Source: Albugo candida
Lineage: Eukaryota > Oomycota > Peronosporomycetes > Albuginales > Albuginaceae
Assembly (NCBI GenBank): GCA_905220665.1
Contig: CAJNAR010000165.1
Location: forward strand, 248,001-312,000
Length of the DNA: 64,000 nt
Direction of reading: 5' to 3'
The notes below the pieces were generated by a model. That model searched no databases. It saw only the letters and a program-made list of their open reading frames with translations, and was not told the origin of the DNA. Below, piece by piece: positions 11,764-24,005 of the stretch (its first letter is position 1; the number at the start of each line of letters is the position of its first letter). Both the position numbers and the translations under genes were made by a program.

Positions 11764-13569
11764 ACGATATTTCTACAGTAGATCAACTCTTTTCAAGATA
11801 CGAAGGCGCGAGCTCTTATAAATCTGGTCTGAGTGGTCTAGTCTACTCACCGGTCTTTGCTTGCGCCAAGTTCGCTTTTGCGTGACTTTGGAAGTCACAT
11901 CTGCATGTATTTTATGTAATTTATTAGAGTCTAGGCATCTAGAGAAGTCATTTTCGCCCAATTCTGGTGATATAGACAGCTTCAACTAGGTCAAACCACG
12001 CGTTGAAAAGCGAAGTGAACCTGATAACAAGAAATGCGATCGATACATCGATAACTCCTTCTATTAATACCGCTCATGAAAAAATATTTGGAGGAGCCTC
12101 GACCAATTCTTCCAGCCTCACAACCAGTTGATCGTTGCTTTTAATATGAAACGAGAAAATTCCAATGCGGTCGATGTTGAGCCGTTCATAGCACAGCATT
12201 TGCATTCCGCACATATACGTTCAAAACCCCAAGAGAAGGCTTATATATCCGTGTTTGCATTTACGAGCTTTATGGCTCCGTAAGTATACAAAAAGCTTGC
12301 GAGCACAATTATTGTACCAGCCTGGAGTCACTGTCTTGTACTTTTTTTTACAATCTCAATCTCTGGTTCCCTCAGAACGAACAAGCATTGCATTATGGAG
12401 GCGCTGTTGAAAGGAATCAAATAGAGATGATGAGGCACGATTATATTCGAATGCGTAGTTCAACGGAAGCAGATATTGATTTTTCGGTTGTAATATCACG
12501 TCTTGAAGTCAAAGTTTGTTTAAAGATTGAGACAGATAAAGAACCGGAACCTCTCTATGTTAGCCAGGATATCATAGATATAGAAACGTTTCTCGATCAG
12601 AGCGAAATAGCTTGCCTAAGCGTAGAAACAAGCCAATCGAGACGACTCAGATCTCTGAATTGCTTGGTTAAAGAAGAGGTTGAGAGAGAAAAGTTTCTTC
12701 TTGTGAGAGATTTCATTAACAAAGCAAGTAGTTTATATTGATTTGTCCTTAGGCAAAGGTGTCATTATGCGATGTTTTCGAAAATTTACTGGCTCAAATA
12801 TTCATGCTCCATCTAATGTCAGTTCGTTTTGCAAATATTACCGCACCGAATATAAAATCAACCTTATAAAGTATCCATAATTATGGATGCCTAAGGAAAT
12901 AGAACCAGAAACAAACCTCTGTGTTTTCGCTTCTGATCCCATTTCCAAATACGAATCATGTGTCAAGTGGGTCAAAAAAAATCTAGATCCAATAACTGAG
13001 GGTTCTGAACGAACGCATTCAACAGATTCGAGTCTATGGAGAAGTATCAAGAACCTGGACGCCTAGCCGGCAATATTACTTGTAATACGTAGTTACGGTC
13101 ACATATACTAATTCAGAACGCTGCAGCTTTTTCCCAAACAAGTCTTCAAAATGCACGATCGTAATTTAGAAGCTAATCCAGGAGGTATGATAATAAACGA
13201 GAAGACAATGACAAATGTTGGGCCACGAATGGAAAGCGTTTGGCCTTCACTTAGATTCAATATTACTCCGCGCAAAACGTTAAGTAATCGTCCTGCTCTG
13301 ATGGTTGCATACGTCGCAACAAATACAAGAGCATGTACTAGATGACTGATACTTCGTACCGAAGGTTTTTTCTCTCATACGAACCTGAAAGACATTTTGT
13401 TGGGTACGTTTGGTTGCGCTAGAACCGTGCTGATCTGCTGGACCCATGCGTATCCGAGAATTCGTGCACAGAGCTATGATATGACGAGAATTTTGAACAT
13501 CTTTATATCAGCGATGATATGCGCCCCTGGAGTGTTTTGGACGTCAATACTTAAGATCACATCGAGCCA

Positions 13570-15310
13570 TCATCTAGCCTTCATTATTGTTATTGTGGTG
13601 CCTGACGCATCCAAACATACCTTCTGTAGTTGATTCGTCATAGTAAACCAGGTATAACTCTCTTTGTTGCACAAGGCAACTGATACAAAAAAAGTGCATT
13701 GACTTTTCGCATCAATGATGCACAAATGCCATATTCCAACCCTTACGCCAAATACTTGGGATATTGCTGGATCGTCGTTGCACCGGAAGGCTGCTAACAT
13801 GGTTAGAGTGCGAGAAGTAAGATGATTTCGACGGGACCACAAAACCACTGAAATGCGGTCTACAGTAAACTTGTGTATGGTAGTTTGATCTCCTGCATTT
13901 GATGAGGCTTCTAAATGAAAGATTGGTTCTTAAAGCGGAATTCTACAAGGACCCTTTGAATTATTGCACAGTTATGAGGACTGACGGGCACTTCAGATTT
14001 TTGAAGTAAAAGCTACATGAAACGTGCATCAAGTACTGTAGTGTCAATTAAGAGTGAGTTTATCGATAGCCAGTAAACTTTTGGATGCTGTGAAGCTCAG
14101 AAAAGAAATCCCCCAAGCGGTTGGAACAGTATTTTCTTTTCGAAATCGTGTGAAACGGTATGAAGACAAAAACAGAATTATCGTGAATATAATGTACCTT
14201 TGTTGGTTTCACATACATTTTTGTGGTCGTCATGTGGGTACTAAGATATATATCGCAATCGTTTTGGCTTAGTACTGTGACGGTACATGATAATCCGCAA
14301 TCTTGTGTTGTCTCTGCAGAATCCATCAGATCATTGCATACCTAATCGATGAAATGACAAACAGACGAGCTCCGATAAATTTCTGGGAATACTTCAACAC
14401 CATCTAAGATTGAGTTGACTGACGAAGCAGTTTTGATGCAGACGGGCTCATTTGGTTGAAGCAGTGTGTCTATCTGAGTGAAAATTATAATGGTTGCGAC
14501 CGATCTCCGAGTAGTTCTTGCCATCTTTTTATCGGCAGCATAATTCAGGATGTTTTGGATTTCTTCGATTATCTTGAGTTTCCCATCCATGACTACTGAT
14601 TGAATAGTTTGTTTTCAGGCATACTGATGCAAAGAAGAAATACTGAACTTTTTTTTGAAGTCGCTTGATTCTCATCCTTGGATTAGTGAGCTTTTGTGTA
14701 TTCTACGAAAGAAGCACAGCTCAGACGAACCTTTTGCCTCTCTGTACATGGCTAGGTATCTTCGAATAGTTAGTGATTCACTGTGGATATCCAGACATTC
14801 TTGACACACAGCTTCTTGTAGAAACTGGAGTATAACCAAGCATTACAGCGAGGAGGAAAGGTATTACCGACTTTTCATGTTTCAACATTATCAGGTTTCT
14901 GACATTTGGCATTTGTCTAGCTTGCATCATAACTGCAGGAGATTCAAGTTCGTGATTGCCGAGATCATTGACGTTTACCTCCTTCTTATGTCCGAAAGAA
15001 TTGGGATTCTAATTCTGTTTGTTTGTATCAATGGTGAGCTCACATGTTTCCGTTGTCGAAAATTCAGGATCCAGCGAGCGGTTTTCCCTCCTTCTCTGCA
15101 AAGAGCATCGATTTTGTAAAAGATGAATACTTTTATAGATCAAATTTAGTTCGTCTCTAGCGGCGATTTGATGCGAAATGCTTTGAATTGGATCTCCAAA
15201 CGTGTCCTTCGGTCGAATGACATAATACAGAGCATACATCCCTCTTATTGCAATAAGTAAGAATAGCTCTTACCGGATTTGGATGACGTCCTCCAAACCA
15301 GTAGAGGATA
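13570..15310 (-). pseudogene. CCG-family secreted effector, copy D, 3' part
   Basis: Minus-strand fragments are collinear with copy B. Near 15170-15240 is DTFGDPIQSISHQIAARDEL, aligning with EHQIEMLR of copy C. Near 14700-14830 is QEAVCQECLDIHSESL then SSELCFFRRIHKSS, aligning with EEDVCRECLAMHSKYL and AELCLFRSIYES of B. At 14342-14590 is KLKIIEEIQNILNY...KKMAR, aligning with KNLEEIEHILMPL...GRMAR. 13570-13848 aligns weakly with B's last module. The 5' half is missing where a DNA transposon begins at 15311. It should lie beyond 18078 on the minus strand, but I could not recognise it there. Frameshifts and stops are present. Confidence 0.7.
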
Positions 15311-15339
15311 CAGTACGGGACACCTATAACCATCAACTC
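15311..15339 (+). repeat. left terminal inverted repeat
   Basis: It starts CAGTACGGGACACC and ends CCATCAACTC. It pairs with the reverse complement of 18048-18076 with five mismatches, all transitions. Confidence 0.88.
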
Positions 15340-15649
15340 CTGACTTTTTCGGCCAAATTTAGAATTTCTAATTTTACGCAGCCCATACTTCTAACGTGAC
15401 AATAACCTCTTTGTCAGCCAATCAGGATTACTGTAGCTCAATGCCAAAATAAATTAGAATATATTCCTGATTATTTTCGTTTTCGCGTTCACCTTCCATT
15501 TCTAATTGCAACCCACAACCGCAATTACACCACCCAAAAAACGTTCACAGCAGCTCAAACTGGCTAGAGCATCAAAAAAACTTCAAATTGAGGCTGTTGG
15601 AGCGATATGCTAACCTAACAATTCTGAGAGAGAACTTCCCAACCTCCCG

Positions 15650-17690
15650 ATTAATGAGCCATATTTCTAACCTACTGATGTGGAGGTGGAAGAAGATTCG
15701 GAGCTTGAGGTCGAAGACGCTGAGGCTTTCACTGATAATGAGGCGGACTTTGCAGCACCGAAATTACACACAATTTCTAACCGTCCAGGTCGGTACATTG
15801 GGAACTAGAGCTGTACTCGACGACCAAAACGTGCAGAAAACCGCAATTCTGCACTTGGTTCTCGCCGACTCGAGACATACTTTCAAGTTATGAATTGAGA
15901 TGCACAGGAAGGACTAGACAATGGAACGAAAGCAGGAACAATGATGACGAGGATGAGAAGGATAACGAAATTGATGACAAGGCCGAGAGACACCGTACCT
16001 CTGCAATGCTGAAAGTATACCTGGAGGAAAAACAGACAACCAACAAAGCTCAACGTGCACGACTGGATGCTATAACATCTTATTTCCGTTTCCTTTGAAA
16101 AGACTATCTTGTAAGTTGAGACTAATTATTTGCGTGAGTGTATTTTTGTATTAACATATCATTATTTACATCATGCTTCATTTGTTGAGAAGCTTCAAGC
16201 CACGGAATTCATTTTCCAGGAAGTCGAGAAAGAATCATCGTTTTCGCGATTGCTTCGCACTTAGGCAACCATGTATCTCGCCACTGGTGATCTTTCGAAC
16301 AGCAAGTAAGTCCAACTTATCACGTTACGCATCCATTTGATGGATGAAGATGTTCTTGCCAGAGTCCGATTGTATCTCCGTCAGAACGAGTGCACAATTG
16401 GCCCCCCTGAATTCACCGATCATGTCAATCATCACAATATCGCAATACAGGGACACCAAAATTATTTTTGGTAACTCCCCAATCCGATGGATGCAGATAC
16501 TTGGAATACAGTATTTTGAAGCTCGCAAAGGAATCTTCGTCAATGGTCATAAACGCTTCGACGTTCTTGGATTCCGTACTATCTACGTGAAGCGCATGGC
16601 GGATCTTGAAGTGCAGATACCAGTATTCTCAATGAAGGAGATGGAGATTAAAACCTGGCCAGTGGGAGAGCAGATGATTCTGTTAACACAAGATGAAAAC
16701 ACTTTTGCAGCACATGATGGTCAGAAAATCTATGGCTGCAGAATGGCAGCAACCACTTCGAAAAAAAGGAGTGGGAAGGTCAATCCATGTCATCGAACTC
16801 TTATCTGATGTTGGGGGTCGCCTATCACTGAGTGATCTGAAGTAGCTCGAGCATCCCAGCGTCCCAAAGTAAGCGTGTGTTATTATGCATACTGGCAAGA
16901 ATTATGATGGGTGGTGGACTTGTGAAGATGTTTTCAAACAGGTGTGAGATCGTGCAATTCCAATTTTTGAGTCACAGTACCCCACATCTAAAGTCCTCTT
17001 TGCATTTGACAATGCTGCAAGTCATGCTGTATTTGCTACTGATGATTGGAGAATGAAAGATGGCACAGTTCATCGAATGTGTTTCCCTGAAACTTATCCT
17101 GATGTTACTCTTCGGGGTGAAAGAGCGATTGAGTTGAAATCTTATCCATTGAATCATGTTTTCTAATCCTTCTATCTCTTTCAGGGTTGCCAAAGGATTG
17201 AAGTGGTTTTAACTGAGAGGGAACTGTGGAAAGATGCAATGCACCTCCGTTGCAATGACAAGTGCCTTGGCTCAACAATGTGCTGTGCATGAAATACGAT
17301 TGATCACGATCAAAAATTCATGGAGCAGAAAGGCATGATGGAAGAAGTAATCATTACTGCTAGACACATGATTATATTTTATCCAAAGTTTCACTGTGAG
17401 TCAAACTTCATAGAGAGCTTCTGGGGTGCTTCCAAGAGCTATGCTCGGGAAAACGGTGACTACAGCTGGAAAGGCCTGGTTAGCACAGTTCCTAAGGCTC
17501 TCTGATCCGTACCCCTCGAAACCATTCGACTCCATGCACAGAACTGTCTTCGATATATGGATGTATATTGGAAGGTTTTGACAGGGAAGGCCGCTGAATA
17601 CGCCGTGAAGAAGTACCGATTCCACCGTCGAGTTCCCAAATCTATCATGACGGACATCAATGTGATTGGTGGAACTGATGAATGAAACTG
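15650..17690 (+). pseudogene. DDE superfamily transposase, decayed
   Basis: The N-terminal part has an acidic stretch (VEEDSELEVEDAEAF, about 15684-15730). Then come WMQILGIQYFEARKGIFVNG (about 16490-16550) and the catalytic core: LLTQDENTFAAHDG (first Asp, about 16684), FAFDNAASHAVFA (second Asp, about 17000) and FHCESNFIESFWGASKSYAR (Glu, about 17390-17450). The tail has YMDVYWK and AAEYAVKKYRFHRRVP. This layout is known from fungal and oomycete DDE endonuclease-type transposases. Stops after position 16805, near 16947 and near 17505 break the frame, so it is inactive. A probable intron is listed separately. A second partial copy lies at 44640-45015. Confidence 0.82.
17117..17184 (+). other. 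probable 68-nt spliceosomal intron in the transposase
   Basis: A GT (17117) to AG (17184) segment with a pyrimidine-rich end (TATCTCTTTCAG) holds a stop in the transposase frame. Removing it brings the LRG motif next to the KGLK-like and TERELW text that normally follows. A one-base loss just after the acceptor is needed to keep the frame. The boundary is inferred. Confidence 0.45.
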
Positions 17691-18047
17691 TACATATGAT
17701 CTTTGATTGTATTTGTAAAGAAATAGCAGCGAGGGTCGACTGTTCAAACAGGAGGAAAGTGAATTTGGACGTTGGGCAATTTGGCTGGCTACAATGGAAG
17801 ACTGGGCGTCCTCTGATTGGCTATCATATTTTGGAGTTTTATTTTGGCCGGCCAAACCGTTGCTGCCCGAGCCAAATCCCTTGGAATTTCTCGGCTGTAC
17901 AATTCCCACATCTTCGCCAAAAATAATCCAAAAAGAAATCTGAGTCTGTAATCTTCAAGCTTTTTATCTCTCGTTCCCTGTGACAGAGCCAGATTTTGAT
18001 CAGGATAAATCTGACTGGCTGTGATACAGCCTGAAAGAACCCTTAAA

Positions 18048-18076
18048 GAGTTGATGGTTACAGATGCCCCGCACTA
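18048..18076 (-). repeat. right terminal inverted repeat
   Basis: Read on the minus strand it starts TAGTGCGGGGCATC and ends CCATCAACTC, followed outward by TA on the plus strand. Confidence 0.88.
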
Positions 18077-18078
18077 TA

Positions 18079-21000
18079 TAAGACTTGTTCTCTTGATTCA
18101 AAAGTAAATCTTATGTCTTCTGACATATGGAACGAGGCATTGGTCGAACGATGCTATCTTTTATTTGGTTTAAGCCTTCACGTTGAGATGCCCTGATAAT
18201 GTTCGTAAATATTTCGTTTGTGAATTTTCATAAATTGACACTAAAACGGCGAGAAGCTGGACACAGGACCGATTTGCATAATCGTGAAAGTGACTTTGGG
18301 TGCTTTAGTTTTGAAGCTTGGTAACATTTGGAACCAAGCACACGCGTTTGTGTGCAATTACCTTACGTGTTATAAAATGGAGTCATTAATCAGAACTTAC
18401 GATAAGCCAGCAACCCATTCATTTTGATAGGGCTACCCTAGGTTTCTCGAATCCATATATAGTTTCAACTGCAGTAGTCTTGTCATGAACAGGGCACTAG
18501 TCAGATGATTCATTTGCAAGTAAATGTTTTGTTTTTGGCTCTCACATAAAACATAGCGATTGACTTCGTGTTACCTATATGACAATTGTGAAGAGAAATC
18601 AATCAGGGTAATTTGTTGTTTTACTAGACTTTTCTTTAAAACTAGAATTCAGGATATCCTTGCTCCTACCTTCGCTCTTGATCTAGATGCGGTTTCGCGT
18701 TGCAAACATTTTGACATGCTCTTGGTGAAAGCTCACCCAATGTCATAATTCATCCAAGAACACTTTTTGAGTAGAAATCGGATATCTTAAGGTGATAAGG
18801 GCGCATAGATCGTTTATTGTATATGATAGTCTATCACCCTGCTGAAATTTCTCACAAAAACCGATACCTGGAACAATCACGTGAAGATAACCACGATGGA
18901 TGTTCGGTGGTTAGGGTTGAGGGTCTACTTGGATCATGCCAAAAGAGTCTATATCTGACTTCTTCTGCAGCCGGGCTTCACCGGAAAAAAAAAAGTTAGC
19001 CATAGTAGTTTATGTAGCTTTTACGCATTCTACGTGTTTAGACCAAAATAGAAACGTGTCGGGTCTTACATACGCGAAGAAGACACCCGACAACCAATCA
19101 GACGGGAGGTGCGTCGATTTATAAATTCCCGATAAAAATTACCACATTGAAACAAATAGACTTCGCTACTCGCTTACCACAGTTCCAATCGCTTTGGCTA
19201 TTGACATATCTGGCTGCTATATCCGCTGTTAGATAGATGTCGAAATCCTCATTCTTTTTGTGGGCTTTGAGAATTTGAGTTTCTGGTTCTTCTTAGTCTC
19301 ACACCTCGGACACTTTATATTGAAACAGCTAAAAAACGCGCGGTAGCATTATCTTTGGCTGTTAATTGTTCAAGCCTGAGCTTTTCAGATGATTCTCACA
19401 GTCCAATCATAATTCGTTTCATTACCGCAAAGCATTTTGCCCGATTTGCCTTCTAGACCTGATGCATGCTTGCAAAATGCTCGTCAAGTTTAGTCATGTT
19501 CTACCCTTCTACTACGTTGAAGTCGGAAACTTTTCATGCAATTCGAATTGGCCTCTTGGTGCTCGAGGTTCCACAGTTGTGCGCTCACTTTGGTAATACA
19601 AATCAGTGTCTCAGCTTTAATTTACTATTCTGTGTCGAAGATCGAGAAAATGCCTTAAATTAATGCATTATCATTGTTGCTGGTACAAGATAGAACTCTT
19701 GTTTGAAATGTCTCTTTCGTGTGAGTAATGACACCTAAAAAAAGGATTCCATAGAAGCAGATCGTGTATTTTATCTCCGCGTTTATCGCTTTCTACTCTT
19801 GTCAAAGTGCATCCGAGCTCGAGGAATCCAACGGACTGTCCTATTTTCATGTAGCTACTTGTGATGACGACGTCTTTTCGTTTGCACTTTTCAGCTTCTA
19901 AATCTCCACTCTCAAATAGGATCCACAAATGCGTTTGTAACCGCGTCAGCCTTCTTTTCAAAGTAGTCATGTACTTCCAATGCTGCTTTCCTCTCTAGCG
20001 TTGGTTTTGATTATTATTTTTGGGGACTGTACAACAAGATGTTGTCTTTATAAAACCAAATCATAACAATTCGCACTAAACTCTGATAGTATGTTTTTAT
20101 GCGATGAAATTTCAAGTATTGAAGCTAAGACATTCTTATGACTATTTTCAATGCACACAACTAATGGAACGATGGGGTTCTGAATCTTGTAGTATACACT
20201 TATGCTGTAATATATGCTTCGAATAATGTTATGGGTTAGTGTGCTTGACCATTCTCTCAAGTGAGTGGGCTGAACCTCAAAGTACCCTTGTTTAGTAGGA
20301 ATCGCAGTTTACCACATTATTTCTATTATAGCCCTAACTACATCTTTTCGACTATTTTGCCCTGCAAGCTACATCTTTAACTATAAATATTCCTGCATCT
20401 CAACGTCTTTCTGGTGGACTGGGAACTTACTCGTTAAAATTACGAACATCTTTGGTAGACAACATCAAGTTTTTCTCTAGACGATAGAAAGGTATTTGAA
20501 AAAAACTACTCGAAAATTGAGCGCAGGAAGTTATCGTTACGACCCTGATGTGTTCGTTAAAATGGACGTTGAAGAAATCCATATTTCACACTCAGCACTT
20601 TTTTCAAGTTATTTTTTTAATTCTATAGCCATTGTTGTTTTTTATAAGAATATACGGACAAAAATATCTCTTGGTCGTGAAGCTCATCGAGTCGTTGAGG
20701 CATGATAGCATACTGACACACAACTAACTAGAAAAAAAATACTCTAGTCAATCTCTTTGTCTTGCTTCTCTCAAAGCAACAAAGTAAAATTAACAAAAGA
20801 CCATTTTCCTATAGGGCAAGTCTGTGAAAAGCAATGAGACCGCGCTTTAAAGTGCTCGTATCTATGTCGTAAAACCTCAACTTCTATACGGCATGTTCTT
20901 CAGCATAAATATTAGCTAGTCCTTCTGTTCGGTACTCGACCGTGACAGAAAGAATATAAGCAGACCTTGTATCATGTAAAGAATACCGCATTATGGATTA

Positions 21001-21519
21001 CTTGCATCCCAACAGGATTTCTTTTTTTTCTCACCCTGGAGGTTTTAGGAGCTAGAAAGACAATTTTAAGGATACGCAAGTCAGATATGCAATGATCCAT
21101 ATCTATAGCAGAGTTGTTTTTAGGAAAGTATCTGCAGGTAAGTTTCCAACCTCGATTGAAGAGAACAAATTTGGGAGATATGATAGCGTGTTTAGTCAAT
21201 CGAAATGTAAATAAACATGTTGTAATACAAATGTCGTGACAAAACGATCTGCAGTTTTTCGAAGAGGATAAAGCTCAGAAGGTGGATCAATTTACATTTC
21301 GATGAAGTCCTACAAAAACGATAACTGCCAAGAAATATATAGAACCTATTGGCTTTGCTTTTATCGTTCATAGCAAATTGATCTCATTTCTCGAATAAAT
21401 CTCTTATATTGATAATAGAATCAACTTCTTCTCTTTGAAGTACCGGTATGCATCGACTACGAAAAGAAACGCGTATCGGGTCTCAGAGTGCTTGATGTCC
21501 TTTGAAATTAACTTTACAG
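18079..21519. other. about 3.4 kb without a supported gene
   Basis: Only short ORFs in all frames, none with a motif I recognise. The missing 5' half of effector copy D would be expected in the first few hundred bases on the minus strand, but I could not read it convincingly. Confidence 0.4.
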
Positions 21520-22636
21520 TACAGTCATTCAGATACTATAGCGTATCCACTCGGCTATTCGTCTCATCACTTGGCTCCAACCTAACGTATGCATCAGATT
21601 GATTTATATGGGAGTACAGAGCACACGAATAATCTGAAGACCTCCCGAATCAATCAAAAGTCACTCGATGTCAGCACATTGGTCATCACGGAAGAGATTG
21701 CATACAATGGATTCAGGACGAGTTGGGACATTTCTCGCTACATTCCGCCACCTCCGGAAGCGTCTTTTAACTATTTTCGAGGACCTGCAGTTTCGTCTAG
21801 TATTTAGGATAATGCCAGTCCGATCTAGTTTCACGTTTTCGATGTATATTCAGACTGACATTATATTGTCCCGGCAGCCTTCGTGTGGTGCAGTCCAATC
21901 CGATTAACATCTCTTTCAAGAGTGCAATCCGAGGCCACAATTATGGATGGAGTTTCTCACTAGTTGGGGATCAGTTTTTCTCTTCCCGACCGCGTTGGAC
22001 GCATATCGGTTGTGCAATTGTACCAGCACTACGATCGGATTGGACAGAATATCAGTAAATTATATCAGATCTGTGGCTTGCAAACGGTGCCGCTGCACTT
22101 CGTCTGCACATATAGGAGTCGTCGTTTTTTCCATCAGCGATCACCAACTTCGACATCTCTAGCACTTTCCGTGATATACAGCACGTTTAGCGAGCACATG
22201 CGGTACTTTCGAAGACAGCGTTCCGACCAAGATGAACGCATTCGGCTTGTAAAAGTACTCGATCAACTAGCAATGCAATAAATCCTTCGGTGGATTTTTT
22301 TGGAGTCGAAGATCATTGCTGCTGGTACGGCACAGATAAGTAGAAATGGAAGGGGAAGTCAGATCCTATTCCTAGTGGGACGGCTCGGTTCGGTCTAGTG
22401 TTGCGCACACCATTTCGCAAAAGACTGTACATTTGGACAATTTCCACAACTTCCTATTCTTAACACGCTAAACAATTGTGGGGAGTGATCCTACCGCAAT
22501 CCACGACTATCAACGAGAGAACATATTCTGATCTCTCAGAGGTATATTCACGAAACGTTTTCTATGTATATTTGGTATTCAAGATAGCTTAGGCAACTCG
22601 AGAAGTCACTTAGTCTAATTCTAGTTATATAGACAC
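21520..22636 (+). mobile_element. LINE fragment, 3' end only
   Basis: Two frames (21668-21907 and 21964-22281) encode remnants of the C-terminal part of the same LINE type as 9477-11986. SLALSVIYSTFSEHMRYFRR aligns with GPAISVINSTFSAHIRFYQP of that copy. The 3' end, TATAGACACCTTCAAC at about 22636, resembles TATAGACAGCTTCAAC there. Near 21520-21580 it also matches 43545-43600 (the ATACTA...GTATCCACTC blocks). No target duplication was found. Confidence 0.72.
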
Positions 22637-22799
22637 CTTCAACTGATGTAAGTTCAATAAGGTAATTACGAGTTTGACCCTGAAGAGCGATATTTCCACC
22701 ATATCTTGCTTGCTTGAAGTTGGTGGCAGGCAGTACGTATGCGACGAAGATTCCAGAAATGCAAAAAAACGTGGGTGCTCTGGCCTTAGTCGTTTTGAG

Positions 22800-23920
22800 G
22801 TGGAAAGATTGAAATTTTCATCATGATCGGTGTTGAAAAGGAGGCAGACTTTCATCATGGTATATTTCAGTTTGGTATTTATTCCATTGAGGAAGATAAA
22901 ATCATATTCGAGAAGACTACTTATCTCGTTCGATCTGAAAGACGTTTCAAAGGTTAATCATTCACAAGGAGACTCGGCGATGTGGACTCCAATGAGGTTA
23001 TCGACAGGCTAAAGTCGCTTTGGAATTAGGACTAAAACGTTTTTATCTCCGCGAGCCGCTGACGCGCAAGATTTCTTCAAGAGACAGCAATTTAGATTGT
23101 GACATGCTACTTTGGCTTAGGAATCAAACGCGCTGTAAATTCAATATAGGATATGAAGCTACTCATTCAGATGACGAAGACGAAACCATAATTTCTAGTT
23201 CTGACTTGGTTAACAGGAGTTTTAGTGATGAGATAGTAATGGTGGTTGGTCGCGGTTTTTTAACAATTAGCTTTCGTGGAACGTTGAATCCATATTCTAA
23301 TGCATGTTTCCGGTAATAGGATATGAAAAAGTAAGGTTCGGCTTTTGTCTTCTTCCAAACATGCACTCATGTATTACCAGTGCGCTCACCAAAGATGCAA
23401 AACACTCTTCTATTATTTATGTGAAGCTTAAGTTCGACCCTTTCACACACCGATATGCCAGTCGCGAGATGTCCCATGTCATTTACAGTCTTACAATTCA
23501 AGATGGTCAAATCTAACTCGGCCGTTTTCGGATATTCGAAAAATCAACTGTTAATCATATCTCTTCACATGGTCTAGTTGCAAAACGGGTAACATAACAG
23601 ATTGTGCACTCGTCTATCATGTGAAAATTGGTAATCTTGAATGTTGATTGTACAGGAGCTTAGCCGAGCCGATAGCGATCATATTCATAAGCTGTCTACA
23701 GCAGTGCATCCTTCTTCCTGTGTCTACAATACGGCAGCAGTTAGAGCGCTTGATTGGATGAACTTGCATATGGTTTTCTTTAAAAGTTCATATCAATCAG
23801 AGTTTCAAATGTTAGTGGAGGAAATGAAATGTGATGCAAACGTAAGAGTTCCTCCAGCAGTTGGTATTCTCAAATCAGCCTATCATTTTGCAGAGGGAGT
23901 CAAACCAGGAATATCATGAT
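22800..23920 (+). pseudogene. unrecognised decayed coding region
   Basis: Consecutive plus-strand stretches read like protein but in changing frames. The first starts at an ATG near 22823 (MIGVEKEADFHHGIFQFGIY). The next is 22980-23316, with ALELGLKRFYLREPLTRK, a cysteine pair in LDCDMLLWLRNQTRC and an acidic SDDEDE. Then come 23304-23516 and 23641-23919 (VHPSSCVYNTAAVRALDWMN). I do not recognise the family. A distant relation to the CCG proteins is possible, given hydrophobic strands between cysteines, but no CX2C motif is convincing. It starts about 200 bp after a LINE fragment. Confidence 0.35.
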
Positions 23921-24005
23921 TACCTTCGTTAGAGTAGCGCTGAATGCTTTATATCACATTTGATTGGAAACAGATGCAGCGAGAGAAACCAGGCTTCTAT
24001 TGGGT

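Larger units (their letters stand above)
9477..11986 (+). mobile_element. 5'-truncated LINE (non-LTR retrotransposon)
   Basis: The insert is bounded by a perfect 16-bp direct repeat, TAGGTCAAACCACGCG, at 9461-9476 and 11987-12002. It starts inside the RT domain and ends ...GACAGCTTCAAC without a poly-A tail. The same kind of 3' end recurs at about 22636 and 44609. Truncation at the 5' end and a target-site duplication are what target-primed reverse transcription leaves. It lies in the same orientation as the effector gene it splits. Confidence 0.88.
8974..13510 (+). pseudogene. CCG-family secreted effector, copy A, split by a LINE
   Basis: The ATG at 8974 is in frame with CHFWLLEKVG (codons 45-54), matching the position of the CX2CX5G motif in copies B (46-55) and C (44-53). 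The second motif Cys is replaced by Trp (TGG), and stops fall at codons 9, 11 and 21. Homology to copy C runs on through LQTDLEKFPP (9288) to GQTTR (about 9476), where a LINE intervenes. It resumes after 12002: QIEMMRHDYIRMRSS (from 12388), then LDQSEIACLSVETSQS and LLVRDF. The C-terminal module is readable in two frames: RPALMVAYVATNTRACTR (about 13280-13345), then GYVWLR, LLDPC and SCTEL (about 13400-13480). Clearly non-functional. Confidence 0.82.
15311..18076 (+). mobile_element. TA-inserted DDE DNA transposon with terminal inverted repeats
   Basis: Terminal inverted repeats of 29 bp (15311-15339 and 18048-18076) match at 24 positions. Each end is flanked by TA (15309-15310 and 18077-18078), the target duplication typical of the Tc1/mariner/pogo superfamily. 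The interior encodes one decayed transposase on the plus strand. It begins about 70 bp upstream of the visible part of effector copy D and so probably split that gene. Confidence 0.87.

Noticed and set aside
15240..18750. The missing N-terminal half of copy D beyond the transposon (NAC-containing stretch near 18340 on minus)
   Set aside because: No CX2C motif, no signal peptide and several stops; the match is too weak to claim.
23230..23290. Class 3 lipase, from the string ISFRGT
   Set aside because: The lipase nucleophile motif GxSxG and the rest of the fold are absent; a short chance match.
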